From: Methanosaeta sp. NSP1
Lineage (GTDB): Archaea; Halobacteriota; Methanosarcinia; Methanotrichales; Methanotrichaceae
DNA length: 8,179 nt
Direction of reading: 5' to 3'
Assembly (NCBI GenBank): GCA_002256595.1
Contig: NOLC01000160.1
Span: 1-8,179, forward strand
This document shows, piece after piece, positions 1-5,929 of this stretch. A program made the position numbers and the translations under genes. The notes beneath the pieces were generated by a model. That model did not search any database and had not been told where the DNA came from. It was given only the letters and a program-made list of their open reading frames with translations. Position 1 is the stretch's first letter; each line of letters begins with the position of its first letter.

Positions 1-444
1 TACAGAAAGCCAGGCCAGGGGCCCTTTCACTATGCGGGTTGAGATTATGGCTGAGATAGGAGCAGCCGCAAACCAGCCCAGTGCCACCAGACCGTGAATG
101 CGGCCCGAATCCCCCGGAAAGATCCCCACTCCCATGGCAAAGATTCCGGATAGGCCGAAGAGCGCGGAGAAAAGCCGCCCCTGTCCGGAGAGGTAAATCA
201 GCGTGGCGCTGATGAGGCTCAAGAGGCCGAAGATGAATGTTGCAGCATTGAAGAGCATGGCCGGAGGCTGGATCGGCGAGATATTGGGAGCCACGGTGGA
301 AGCCAGATCGGAGAGGTCGTTTTCTTGGATGCTGTAGCCGGGAAATAAGGTCTCGGCGGCGAGAACAGCCATGAACCATTGCAGAACGCCAATAAACAGA
401 ATGGCTCCGGCTATTTGGCATAGGGAAACTGATTTTATGTTCAA
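1..444 (-). CDS. DUF998-type integral membrane protein, 3' end cut off by the window edge
   Basis: The 148 visible codons start at a TTG (444-442). Two codons earlier is an in-frame TGA, so no upstream start is possible; a weak Shine-Dalgarno-like GGTGTGA lies 6 nt before it. The protein is strongly hydrophobic, with likely membrane segments near residues 9-29, 64-87, 91-110 and 117-137. Two motifs match my memory of the DUF998 family: PGYSIQENDLSDL (35-47) in the first outer loop, and GIFPGDSGRIH (107-117) between the third and fourth segments. DUF998 proteins usually have about six segments in roughly 200 residues, so the last third lies outside the window. Their biochemical function is unknown; the location is the cytoplasmic membrane. 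The gene follows a terminator and is probably its own transcription unit. The next in-frame start, ATG at about codon 25, would lose the first membrane segment. Confidence 0.7.
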   Translation of the reverse strand, partial: MNIKSVSLCQIAGAILFIGVLQWFMAVLAAETLFPGYSIQENDLSDLASTVAPNISPIQPPAMLFNAATFIFGLLSLISATLIYLSGQGRLFSALFGLSGIFAMGVGIFPGDSGRIHGLVALGWFAAAPISAIISTRIVKGPLAWLSV

Positions 445-481
445 GGGAAATCACACCCAAGGCCGCATGTATGATCTCAGT

Positions 482-498
482 TATCATTAATTTTTCCT
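482..498 (-). promoter_or_regulatory. AT-rich promoter candidate for the DUF998 gene
   Basis: The minus-strand stretch AGGAAAAATTAATGATAA directly follows the T7 terminator and lies about 40-55 bp before the TTG start. It is the only TATA-like block in this gap. The match to an archaeal TATA box is loose. Confidence 0.3.
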
Positions 499-532
499 AA
501 AAAAACGAGTGCCATCCGTTGAAGACGATGGC
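499..532 (-). terminator. Hairpin plus T7 terminator after the radical SAM gene
   Basis: On the minus strand, GCCATC (532-527) pairs with GATGGC (516-511) around a short loop, with one further G-C pair possible if a base is bulged. Five bases later comes an uninterrupted run of seven T (505-499). It lies about 80 bp past the radical SAM stop and before the DUF998 start, so it would separate the two transcripts. Confidence 0.6.
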
Positions 533-611
533 CCAAGTTCAATTGTCCCGAGACAGCCGCTATAGATCTTTCGGAATATCGCCGCAGACTGCTTTTAGGG
601 ACTGTTTTCGG

Positions 612-1636
612 CTATTTCTCCAGAATATCCCGGTGCGCCTCTCTGAATTTCGGTTCCCTCATCTGGCAGGAGCACCTTCCCTGGAACCATTGATAAGAGG
701 TCATGTCCTTCCAGATCTCCTTGAGGCTCTTATCTTTGATGTTGCCGAAGGACAGCGGCATATAAGCGCAGGGCAAGGCCTCGCCATCACCATCCACATG
801 AATCCATCTCCTGCCGGCGAAGCACCCGAACATCTCCGGACCGAGCAGATAGGGCAGAGCGGTGACCCTGGGGCCCTCGGAGCGGTTCTTATCCTTATGG
901 AAACCCTCCAGCCGCAGCACATCACCGTCAGAGAGAACCTCGCTCTCGTGCGTTGCCCAGCGGCCCACGGCCACGATCTCATAAAGCGAAAGCTCGTGCA
1001 CCCCCAGATCAGAGGCCAGGGAGAAGGCCTCCTCCAGAAGGTCGATGTTATGGGGTGAGGTGACCATGAACAGGTCCACCAGCAGCCCCGCCTCCAGGGC
1101 GTTCTTCACCCCGGATAGAGCATCGCCATAAGCTCCGGCCCGGCCACGAATCCTGTCGTGCTCCTCTTCCCTGGGGCTGTCGATGCTGATTCGCACCGCA
1201 TAAAGCCCGGCTTGCTTCAGCTCTCTAGCCCTCTCAGCGGAGAGGTGGTAGCCACTGGTAAACGATGCGGCCACGGCACGAGCATCCACTGAGGAGACCA
1301 GCTCTGGCAGATCATGCCTCAGCATTGGCTCTCCTCCATCGAAGGTGATGAGATAGGAACCCATATCCAGGGCCTGGGAGAGGGCGCTTTTCACCAGGCT
1401 GCTCTCCAGGATCTGACCCTGGCGCGATGGAGCGCTGCAGTGGATGCAGTCGTTAGGGCAGGCCTTCATCACCGCTATGGAGAACTGATGATGGGCTTCT
1501 CATCGGCGAAAATCCGGTTCATTCTCTCCAGAATCGGTCTGGCCAGAGGTGCGGCAGGCCCACGTCCCTCCAGACGGATGCCCCTTTTCTCCTGGAAGGC
1601 CTCTATTCTCAGCAGAGGCTTTTTGGTGATCTGCAT
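612..1636 (-). CDS. Radical SAM/SPASM-like protein, apparently frameshifted near 1476-1499
   Basis: The main frame (GTG 1472 to TAG 612, 286 codons) begins only four residues before the cluster motif CPNDCIHC (CxxxCxxC, residues 5-12). It then has GGEP (46-49), RISIDSP (94-100) and a SPASM-like tail with C217, C235, C267 and C269 around FGNIKDKSLKEIW. Radical SAM proteins normally have a leader and first beta strand before the Cys motif. That part is present upstream in another frame: ATG 1636 to TAG 1475, 53 codons, ending ILERMNRIFADEKPIISSP. An in-frame TGA sits just before ATG 1636, and the main frame is closed by TGA at 1502-1500. One missing base between 1499 and 1476 therefore accounts for both, and restoring it gives about 341 residues. 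The start overlaps the prenyl synthetase 3' end by 28 bp, indicating an operon. The substrate is unknown; SPASM proteins bind additional FeS clusters and often act on peptides or cofactors. It may be a sequencing error, a pseudogene, or translation from GTG 1472. Confidence 0.8.
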
Positions 1637-2478
1637 CTCTCAAGCCCCCGGCTGGTCATCTCATCCACAATGCTCTCCAGACGTCTGTGCATGAGAGCCT
1701 GGCCGGAGGAATGATTGAGGGCATCCTTTGCCAATCGGCTATGCTCCTCTATGATATTGATGCACATCTGCGCCGCAGCATCATCCTGGTGGCGGCTGCA
1801 GTAAATCAGGGGAAGGGTTACGGAGGTCTTCTTGGAGGACTTTCCCTGATCCAGCCCTAAAAACTCCTCCAGATCATCCAGGACCTGATAGCCCAATCCG
1901 AGGTGCGTCCCATAGCTCTCCAGGATGGCCACATCCCGCTCGCCCGCCCCGGAGAGCATTCCTCCTATCTTGGCCGAGGCAGAAAAGAGCGAGGCGGTTT
2001 TTTTAGAGATGCATTGATAGTAATCATCCGGAGAGCTGGCGGCGGAGAGGTCCATCAATTCTCCCTCCGACATATCCATGCAGGCCTGGGAGAAGGCGGC
2101 TATGGCCGGCTGGCTGTAATGAGAAATGAGCTCTATCGACCGGGAGATAAGCCAGTCCCCGGCCAGAAGGGCTGCCTCAGGCCCGAAACGCTCCAGTGCG
2201 CTCTGGGTACCCCTCCTCTTTATGCCCTGATCCAGGATATCATCATGAACCAGGGAAGCGGCATGAACCAGCTCCACGGCCAGAGCGGCATTGGCTGCCT
2301 GTTCGGCAGTGCCGCCATGGGCCTGTGCAGAGAGGATGAGAATGAGGGGACGGACCCTCTTTCCCGGAGCAGAGAGCACATAACCAATGATCTCTCCCAA
2401 AGGTGAGTCGGGCAGGCTTCTTACCATTTGGGCAAGCTGCCTGTTTATGATGTGGTATTCGTCCCAGCCGGAGAACAT
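1609..2478 (-). CDS. Trans-type polyprenyl diphosphate synthase (isoprenyl synthetase family)
   Basis: A 289-residue enzyme of the all-alpha isoprenyl diphosphate synthase family, which condenses isopentenyl diphosphate onto an allylic primer in the cytosol. Visible motifs: GKRVRP (39-44), first Asp-rich motif DDILD (79-83) followed by RRG (88-90), KT (160-161), and Q198 with the second Asp-rich motif in the form DDLEE (201-205); the fifth position is Glu instead of the usual Asp. The fourth and fifth residues before DDILD are Ser and Ala. In archaeal GGPP synthases the fifth position is normally bulky and stops the chain at C20, so small residues here suggest a longer product. Methanophenazine side-chain synthesis is a reasonable inference; membrane-lipid GGPP synthase is the alternative. 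The start is ATG 2478; no clear Shine-Dalgarno precedes it. The 3' end overlaps the radical SAM start. Confidence 0.88.
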   Translation of the reverse strand: MFSGWDEYHIINRQLAQMVRSLPDSPLGEIIGYVLSAPGKRVRPLILILSAQAHGGTAEQAANAALAVELVHAASLVHDDILDQGIKRRGTQSALERFGPEAALLAGDWLISRSIELISHYSQPAIAAFSQACMDMSEGELMDLSAASSPDDYYQCISKKTASLFSASAKIGGMLSGAGERDVAILESYGTHLGLGYQVLDDLEEFLGLDQGKSSKKTSVTLPLIYCSRHQDDAAAQMCINIIEEHSRLAKDALNHSSGQALMHRRLESIVDEMTSRGLERCRSPKSLC

Positions 2479-2544
2479 CGAAACAGTCTACTGCCGGACT
2501 GGCTATTTAGCTTTTGCTGATTGGAATAATTTGATTGATAATGA

Positions 2545-2552
2545 ATATAAAA
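2545..2552 (-). promoter_or_regulatory. TATA box upstream of the polyprenyl synthetase
   Basis: The minus strand reads CGTTTTATATTC, a good archaeal TATA box. Transcription would start near 2520-2525, giving a leader of about 45 nt before ATG 2478. No other comparable TATA lies closer to the gene. Confidence 0.5.
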
Positions 2553-2670
2553 CGAAAGCTATTTCAGGATAACAATTGTTGCCAGAGGTCAGGGGAAAAA
2601 CCTGATGAGACCCAGGCAGGATTTGAAGTTAAATATCATTATATAGAATAACTTAATTATTTCTCATTTA

Positions 2671-2750
2671 GGCGAGGGCCCTGGCGAGCAGATATATTGG
2701 AATCGTGTTGCTGAAACGCAGCAATGAAATGCAGAAGTGCATCAATTTTT
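2671..2750 (+). ncRNA. Candidate small RNA with two hairpins and a U5 tail
   Basis: A TATA-like TTATATA at 2639-2645 would place a plus-strand start near 2669-2671, exactly where the base composition turns from AT-rich to GGCGAGGGCCCTGGCGAG. About 35 nt later come hairpins TTGCTG-AAACG-CAGCAA (2708-2724) and ATGCA-GAAG-TGCAT (2729-2742), then CAATTTTT ending at 2750. Promoter, body and terminator-like end fit an 80-nt transcript. I recognise no known RNA family. The same hairpins could simply belong to the 3' end of the minus-strand cof transcript. Confidence 0.25.
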
Positions 2751-2775
2751 AAAAATTATAAAAATGTATAAAAAT
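2746..2775 (-). terminator. T-rich termination region downstream of cofC
   Basis: Read on the minus strand, three T5 runs follow one another (2775-2771, 2765-2761, 2755-2751) within about 25 bases. Archaeal RNA polymerase terminates at such T-tracts. The site is about 190 bp past the cofC stop, so the transcript would carry a long 3' tail. A perfect AT palindrome (2744-2757) overlaps it. Confidence 0.45.
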
Positions 2776-2781
2776 CTTTAG

Positions 2782-2980
2782 GTGAAGACCATTTCAGTCA
2801 TTGCGGCAAGTGTGCCTCTAATTGCCCTGTCTGGCCGGCACCTATTCTTCTCAAGCAGGTGGCAATCATTTTGTCCAGATCACAGGGTTTTATATCTCCA
2901 TTCTTGGTCCATCTATTATGTCAATTGTCATGGCAATGATCGCCCTTGCAATCATCATTTCCGTTTTTATCTGGCCTTGA
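2782..2980 (+). pseudogene. Possible remnant of a small membrane protein, split over two frames
   Basis: From GTG 2782 the frame gives a signal-peptide-like N-terminus (MKTISVIAASVPLIAL, 2782-2829). Dropping one base (T2830) leads into the next frame, which reads LAGTYSSQAGGNHFV and then a strongly hydrophobic 30-residue segment rich in Ile, Met, Ala and Val, ending in TGA at 2978-2980. The composite of about 65 residues would be signal or first membrane segment, short outer loop and C-terminal membrane segment. It overlaps the end of cofC by 14 bp in antisense. No family is recognised. It may be chance, because AT-rich DNA readily encodes hydrophobic residues. Confidence 0.2.
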
Positions 2981-3683
2981 GATCTTTCCATGCTGCGCAT
3001 CTCATGATCGGTGCTCCGCCAGATGAATTTCTCGCTTTTTCTGATAGCTGGAATCCCAACTCCAACAGCAGCTCTCTGGCCTCTCCCTGGCCGTGCAAAA
3101 GGACCTCCGCCAGATCCTCAGGCTCGTCTATATCGCAGCCAACCCGGAATGACTCATATATGGAAAGGTGCAGCCCCGCCTTCCTGGCAAAATCCCTGTG
3201 TTTGACATAGCTCATTCCGAGGTAGCAGGTGCGGAATCTGGGGCTCCTTATCAGAATCATGTTGGTCCCTCCACCCCGACCCGGACAGAGCACCACATCC
3301 CCAGGGCAGCCTAGAATGCCGAAGATATCGTTTTTTGCCAAAAGAGCCAGATCGGCCATAACGATAAGGATATCACGCCGCCATCCCTGCAGAGCTTCTC
3401 TTTCAATCATAGCATTGAGGGCATCGTTTAATTCCAGATCGGAGGGTATGACCTTTGCATCCTGGCCAGCATCTTCGATAGATCCATCATCCATGAGCTC
3501 CGTGAGCTCCGATCCCGACCTGGTGAGGATGGTCACCTCACCGAACTTCCGCACGCTTGCCAGGACATCTCTGAGCATGGCCAGGGCAAACTTTCGGCGT
3601 TCATCGGGGTCCAGGGCCGGTGAGAGGCGACTCTTGGCTCCATCAAGCCGGAAGGGCACCACAATATCCACCGGCCTGTGCAT
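2967..3683 (-). CDS. cofC: 2-phospho-L-lactate guanylyltransferase (CofC)
   Basis: CofC uses GTP to activate 2-phospho-L-lactate to lactyl-2-diphospho-5'-guanosine, the substrate that CofD couples to Fo in coenzyme F420 synthesis; it is a cytosolic nucleotidyltransferase-fold enzyme. Motifs in order: VVPFRLDGAKSRLSP (8-22, nucleotide-binding strand and the Lys loop), DERRKFALAMLRDVL (27-41), MADLALL (109-115), GRGGGTN (135-141), YVKH (159-162) and DIDEPEDLAEVLLHG (184-198). At 238 residues it is slightly long; about 25 residues after the conserved core (from about 213) look unstructured and family-atypical. The start is ATG 3683, with 43 bp between it and the cofE stop, same strand, so the two are probably co-transcribed. 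The absence of cofD in the window means the middle step is encoded elsewhere. Confidence 0.93.
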   Translation of the reverse strand: MHRPVDIVVPFRLDGAKSRLSPALDPDERRKFALAMLRDVLASVRKFGEVTILTRSGSELTELMDDGSIEDAGQDAKVIPSDLELNDALNAMIEREALQGWRRDILIVMADLALLAKNDIFGILGCPGDVVLCPGRGGGTNMILIRSPRFRTCYLGMSYVKHRDFARKAGLHLSIYESFRVGCDIDEPEDLAEVLLHGQGEARELLLELGFQLSEKARNSSGGAPIMRCAAWKDLKAR

Positions 3684-3726
3684 CTCACAGCCTTTTTCTG
3701 ACAGAGACAGGGCTCACACATCCTTT

Positions 3727-4467
3727 TTATCTTCTAAGAAATGGCCTGATCACGTCCCTATCCTCAGGCATGAAGACACTGCTCTTCCCGCCGGAGGGAA
3801 ACCGCAAGCCACGAAAGACAATTGCAGGAGTTCCGTCTCCTGCTTCTCCCATAAGCAGGTTGGCTGCAGATGCGATCTCATCTACAACCGCCTCCAGAGT
3901 GATCTCCAGAACCTTGCCATGCATGTCCCTCTTGCCCCGCCAGTCCTGAAGGGCAGATATGCCCGCCCAGCCAATAGCCACTCCTGTAACACCGCAGCGA
4001 AAAGGTCGGCCGCATGTATCGGTGATTATCACAGCGCAGTTCTTATTAAGAGATCGCCTCAGCCTTTCTGCGCTTCTGCTGGGGTCCTCTGGAAGGAGAA
4101 GAATGCGTCCGCCTCCCACATTGGATTGATCTATGCCGGCATTGACGCCTATATGACCAAAACGGGTCTTTGTAAGCAGGAAAGGCTTTTCCAGCAGAAC
4201 ATCTGCCGACTCATCTAAAACCGCCTGAACGAACCTGGAGTCCTTGCCCACCTGCCGGGCTATCCTCTCCGCCCTTTCCGATGGCCGATAGCTCTCCAGG
4301 GTTCGAAACCTTCCTTCCGACTTGGCCACAATGGTGCTGGCCAGGCAGAGGACATCTCCGTCCTGTATATTAAAAAGAGATTCTATCAGTGCAGCTATAT
4401 CGTCTCCAGGCTTAATTATGGGCAGGCCTTCGACGACATAGCCTTGCAAGGATGGCTGCACAGCCAT
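3727..4467 (-). CDS. cofE: Coenzyme F420-0:L-glutamate ligase (CofE)
   Basis: CofE adds glutamates to F420-0 with GTP hydrolysis and divalent metal, the last stage of F420 maturation. Family motifs are intact: GLPIIKPGDD (14-23), STIVAKSEGR (44-53), NAGIDQSNV (109-117), LLPEDPSRSAERLR (124-137), IITDTCGRPFRCG (147-159), AIGWAGI (164-170), DWRGKRDMHGKVL (175-187) and MGEA (206-209). D113, D150 and T151 line up with metal ligands known for the archaeal enzyme. The length of 246 residues matches the stand-alone archaeal form; the bacterial FbiB C-terminal flavin domain is absent. ATG 4467 lies 5 bp after the stop of the 76-residue gene, with AAGG just before it, so translation is probably coupled. 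cofC follows. Confidence 0.95.
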   Translation of the reverse strand: MAVQPSLQGYVVEGLPIIKPGDDIAALIESLFNIQDGDVLCLASTIVAKSEGRFRTLESYRPSERAERIARQVGKDSRFVQAVLDESADVLLEKPFLLTKTRFGHIGVNAGIDQSNVGGGRILLLPEDPSRSAERLRRSLNKNCAVIITDTCGRPFRCGVTGVAIGWAGISALQDWRGKRDMHGKVLEITLEAVVDEIASAANLLMGEAGDGTPAIVFRGLRFPSGGKSSVFMPEDRDVIRPFLRR

Positions 4468-4472
4468 AGTCC

Positions 4473-4703
4473 TTAGATGCGCTTATCTTTTTCCTTCCGG
4501 GCCAGGCGGTATAGCCTGGCCTGGACCAGGAGGTCCAGCAGATAGGAGTAATTATCGGCGACAATCACTGCTCTATCCTCGCTGATCTCCTCCCAGGGAA
4601 GACCATGGTACCCTTTGGCATATTCCATCCAGAAATCGGCAGGAGCGAACTCGAGATTATACTTATGGTCTTTAGTAAAGGTAAGGGTGATCCTCTCCTC
4701 CAC
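4473..4703 (-). CDS. 76-residue protein of unknown function between aIF2-beta and cofE
   Basis: The gene begins at GTG 4703, the base directly after the aIF2-beta TAA (4706-4704), and ends 5 bp before cofE. A possible Shine-Dalgarno AAGGTG lies inside the end of aIF2-beta. This packing supports a real, co-translated gene. The product is soluble and highly charged: a beta-like N-terminus (ERITLTFTKDHKYNLEF, 3-19), a central aromatic stretch with W25, Y28, Y32 and W37, and a C-terminal helix that is basic at the end (RLYRLARKEKDKR). There is no Cys, no membrane segment and no motif I recognise. The same-operon partners suggest a translation or F420 context, but the function is not readable from the sequence. 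Confidence 0.75.
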   Translation of the reverse strand: MEERITLTFTKDHKYNLEFAPADFWMEYAKGYHGLPWEEISEDRAVIVADNYSYLLDLLVQARLYRLARKEKDKRI

Positions 4704-5333
4704 TTACGACACCTTCCCCTTTCTCTCCACGACCTCAGCAAATGCCAATGTTCCGCTGATCTTCTTGATCTTGGCCTTGACGATTTCGCCTTTCACTGCG
4801 CTGGGCACGAAGATGAGATACTTATCCACCTTAGCTATGCCGTCGCCCTTGTTTCCAACGGACTCGATGCGCAGCTCATAGGTCTCACCCTCTTCGATGA
4901 CATCCTTTTGCACGGCAGCCGTAGCCTTTCTTTTTCGCACCGGCCTATGAGCGCCGCAGGCATCGCACTTGAGAGTAAGAACCCGGTCGCTCTTGATCAA
5001 ATGAGTATCCGGCAGCCTGCATTCAGTGCAGACCACATACTCCTCGAAATAGGACTCTATCTGGCGGGCGATGGCCGTCTCTCCGAATTTCCCCTGAAAG
5101 ACGCCGCGCTGTCCCTCGATCTTTCCCGCGGTGCCCATCTCCTGGAGCAAATATTTCATGAGGTGCTCTGGCTCTCGATTTAGTGTATCAGCTATGGCCC
5201 CGAAGTTCTCCAGGACGGTGGTCTTCCCCTCATAAAAGACCCTGACCGAAGGTATGACGAACCTCTCCTTGGACTCCCGGGTGGCCGGCATCTGCTTCAT
5301 GGCCCGATCCAGGCCCGCTAAATAGTCATCCAT
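4704..5333 (-). CDS. Archaeal translation initiation factor 2 subunit beta with C-terminal TRAM domain
   Basis: aIF2-beta is part of the trimeric GTPase that carries initiator Met-tRNA to the small ribosomal subunit. Visible parts: an N-terminal helix (1-16) expected to bind the gamma subunit; the alpha-beta core (25-97) with the conserved stretch [20 protein letters not shown] (44-63); and a C2C2 zinc ribbon with C102, C105, C123 and C126. Unlike the usual protein of about 140 residues, it continues past a basic linker ([10 protein letters not shown], 133-142) into a TRAM domain (about 147-205), recognised by the [18 protein letters not shown] signature and the following [18 protein letters not shown] is a small beta-barrel that binds RNA. 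Such fusions are known in Methanosarcinales and relatives. ATG 5333 is 13 bp after the rpl10e stop, with AAGG 7 nt upstream. Confidence 0.93.
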   Translation of the reverse strand: MDDYLAGLDRAMKQMPATRESKERFVIPSVRVFYEGKTTVLENFGAIADTLNREPEHLMKYLLQEMGTAGKIEGQRGVFQGKFGETAIARQIESYFEEYVVCTECRLPDTHLIKSDRVLTLKCDACGAHRPVRKRKATAAVQKDVIEEGETYELRIESVGNKGDGIAKVDKYLIFVPSAVKGEIVKAKIKKISGTLAFAEVVERKGKVS

Positions 5334-5346
5334 CCAGATACCTTGG

Positions 5347-5862
5347 CTACTTTATCAGTTCCTGGCCCGAATCCACGACTATCTGGATAGGGGTCGGCAA
5401 TTTATGCCCTGCTCTGGTCAAAGCTACCTTGGCATGGTTTAGATAGGAGAGGGGTATTCCCAATGTGAACAGCTTCTGTCCTGCCTCGACCCTGGCCGCC
5501 GTTCCCACGGCCTTGCCGAAGGCCATCCTCATGCCGCTGGAGACACGGTCCGCGCCTGCGCCAGTGGCCTGCTTGTTCTCCCGGATGACATGGTGGGGAT
5601 AGGTTCTCAGCTTGAGATGGAAGTTGTCCTTGCCCGCTTCTTTCATAAGATAACGGTTGGCAGCAACTCTGGCTGCTTCCAGAGCAGTATGTCTGATCTG
5701 ACAGGGTTCCATAACCACCAATGTGAGCTCGATAGGAAAGTCCTCCTGCAGATTCCCCATATCGTAATGTACCACTTTGCTTCCAGGAACGCCGCCCATG
5801 TACTTTCTGCGAGTGTAGGGCCGCTCTCTCCTTCTATACATGCTTGCTGGCTTGCGTGTCAA
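5347..5862 (-). CDS. rpl10e: Large-subunit ribosomal protein L10e (uL16)
   Basis: The protein of 171 residues is the archaeal L10e/uL16 of the 50S subunit, which sits near the central protuberance and the A-site tRNA. Recognisable stretches are [22 protein letters not shown] near the N-terminus, the [17 protein letters not shown] helix, [17 protein letters not shown], and the glycine-rich [19 protein letters not shown] loop, all typical of the family; length is normal. The start is TTG 5862, supported by a strong GGAGG (5875-5871) 8 nt upstream. The first ATG, seven codons in, would remove conserved residues. It is the first gene of the block continuing into aIF2-beta, with its own TATA box just past gatD. 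Confidence 0.96.
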   Translation of the reverse strand: MTRKPASMYRRRERPYTRRKYMGGVPGSKVVHYDMGNLQEDFPIELTLVVMEPCQIRHTALEAARVAANRYLMKEAGKDNFHLKLRTYPHHVIRENKQATGAGADRVSSGMRMAFGKAVGTAARVEAGQKLFTLGIPLSYLNHAKVALTRAGHKLPTPIQIVVDSGQELIK

Positions 5863-5870
5863 AACTATTT

Positions 5871-5875
5871 CCTCC
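5871..5875 (-). promoter_or_regulatory. Shine-Dalgarno site GGAGG for the TTG start of rpl10e
   Basis: GGAGG on the minus strand, 8 nt before TTG 5862. It decides the start, since no ATG lies at this spacing. Confidence 0.75.
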
Positions 5876-5890
5876 GATAATCCTGAGATT

Positions 5891-5906
5891 GGTGCAACTA
5901 TGCACC
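5891..5906. promoter_or_regulatory. Perfect inverted repeat, possible operator of the rpl10e operon
   Basis: GGTGCA-ACTA-TGCACC is a perfect 6-bp inverted repeat with a 4-bp centre. It lies between the TATA box (5911-5917) and the inferred transcription start (about 5889), where a bound repressor would block the polymerase. It could also form a hairpin at the RNA 5' end if transcription begins earlier. Confidence 0.4.
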
Positions 5907-5910
5907 TTGC

Positions 5911-5917
5911 TTATAAG
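5911..5917 (-). promoter_or_regulatory. TATA box of rpl10e
   Basis: CTTATAAG on the minus strand, 13 bp beyond the gatD stop. A start about 25 bp downstream (near 5889) would give a leader of some 27 nt containing the GGAGG site. This argues that rpl10e is not dependent on read-through from gatD. Confidence 0.55.
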
Positions 5918-5929
5918 GTTTGGCTTTAT

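Larger units (their letters stand above)
2479..2966. other. 488-bp intergenic region between cofC and the prenyl synthetase
   Basis: No intact gene that I can defend lies here. The region holds the prenyl synthetase TATA box (2545-2552) and, on the plus strand, a TATATA element followed by a GC-rich stretch. Three symmetric blocks are stacked next: TTGCTG/CAGCAA (2708-2724), ATGCA/TGCAT (2729-2742) and the perfect palindrome AATTTTTAAAAATT (2744-2757). After an A/T-rich zone, remnants of reading frames run to 2980. On the minus strand there is an unassigned TATA-like ATATAAAAC at about 2890-2898. Confidence 0.7.

Noticed and set aside
519..1058. Plus-strand 179-codon open frame
   Set aside because: It lies antisense within the radical SAM gene and has no domain of its own.
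2601..2715. Box C/D or hammerhead-like CTGATGAG followed by a CTGA
   Set aside because: The CTGA is over 100 nt away, no C'/D' pair is found at guide spacing, and the hammerhead GAAA core is missing.
2784..2939. Ferredoxin-like CGKCASNCPV in the third plus-strand frame
   Set aside because: It has the look of a CxxCxxxCP iron-sulfur motif, but the first expected Cys is Phe, there is no start codon after the upstream stop, and the following residues do not resemble HdrC/HdrD or LutB-type proteins. Probably chance.
3533..3721. Cys-containing 62-codon minus-strand frame at the start of cofC
   Set aside because: It overlaps cofC in another frame on the same strand. The CofC frame carries the family motifs and this one carries none.
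3229..4218. Plus-strand 329-codon open frame
   Set aside because: It is antisense to cofC and cofE, whose motifs are complete. The product is rich in Arg, Ser, Pro and His with no recognisable domain and no convincing ribosome binding site.
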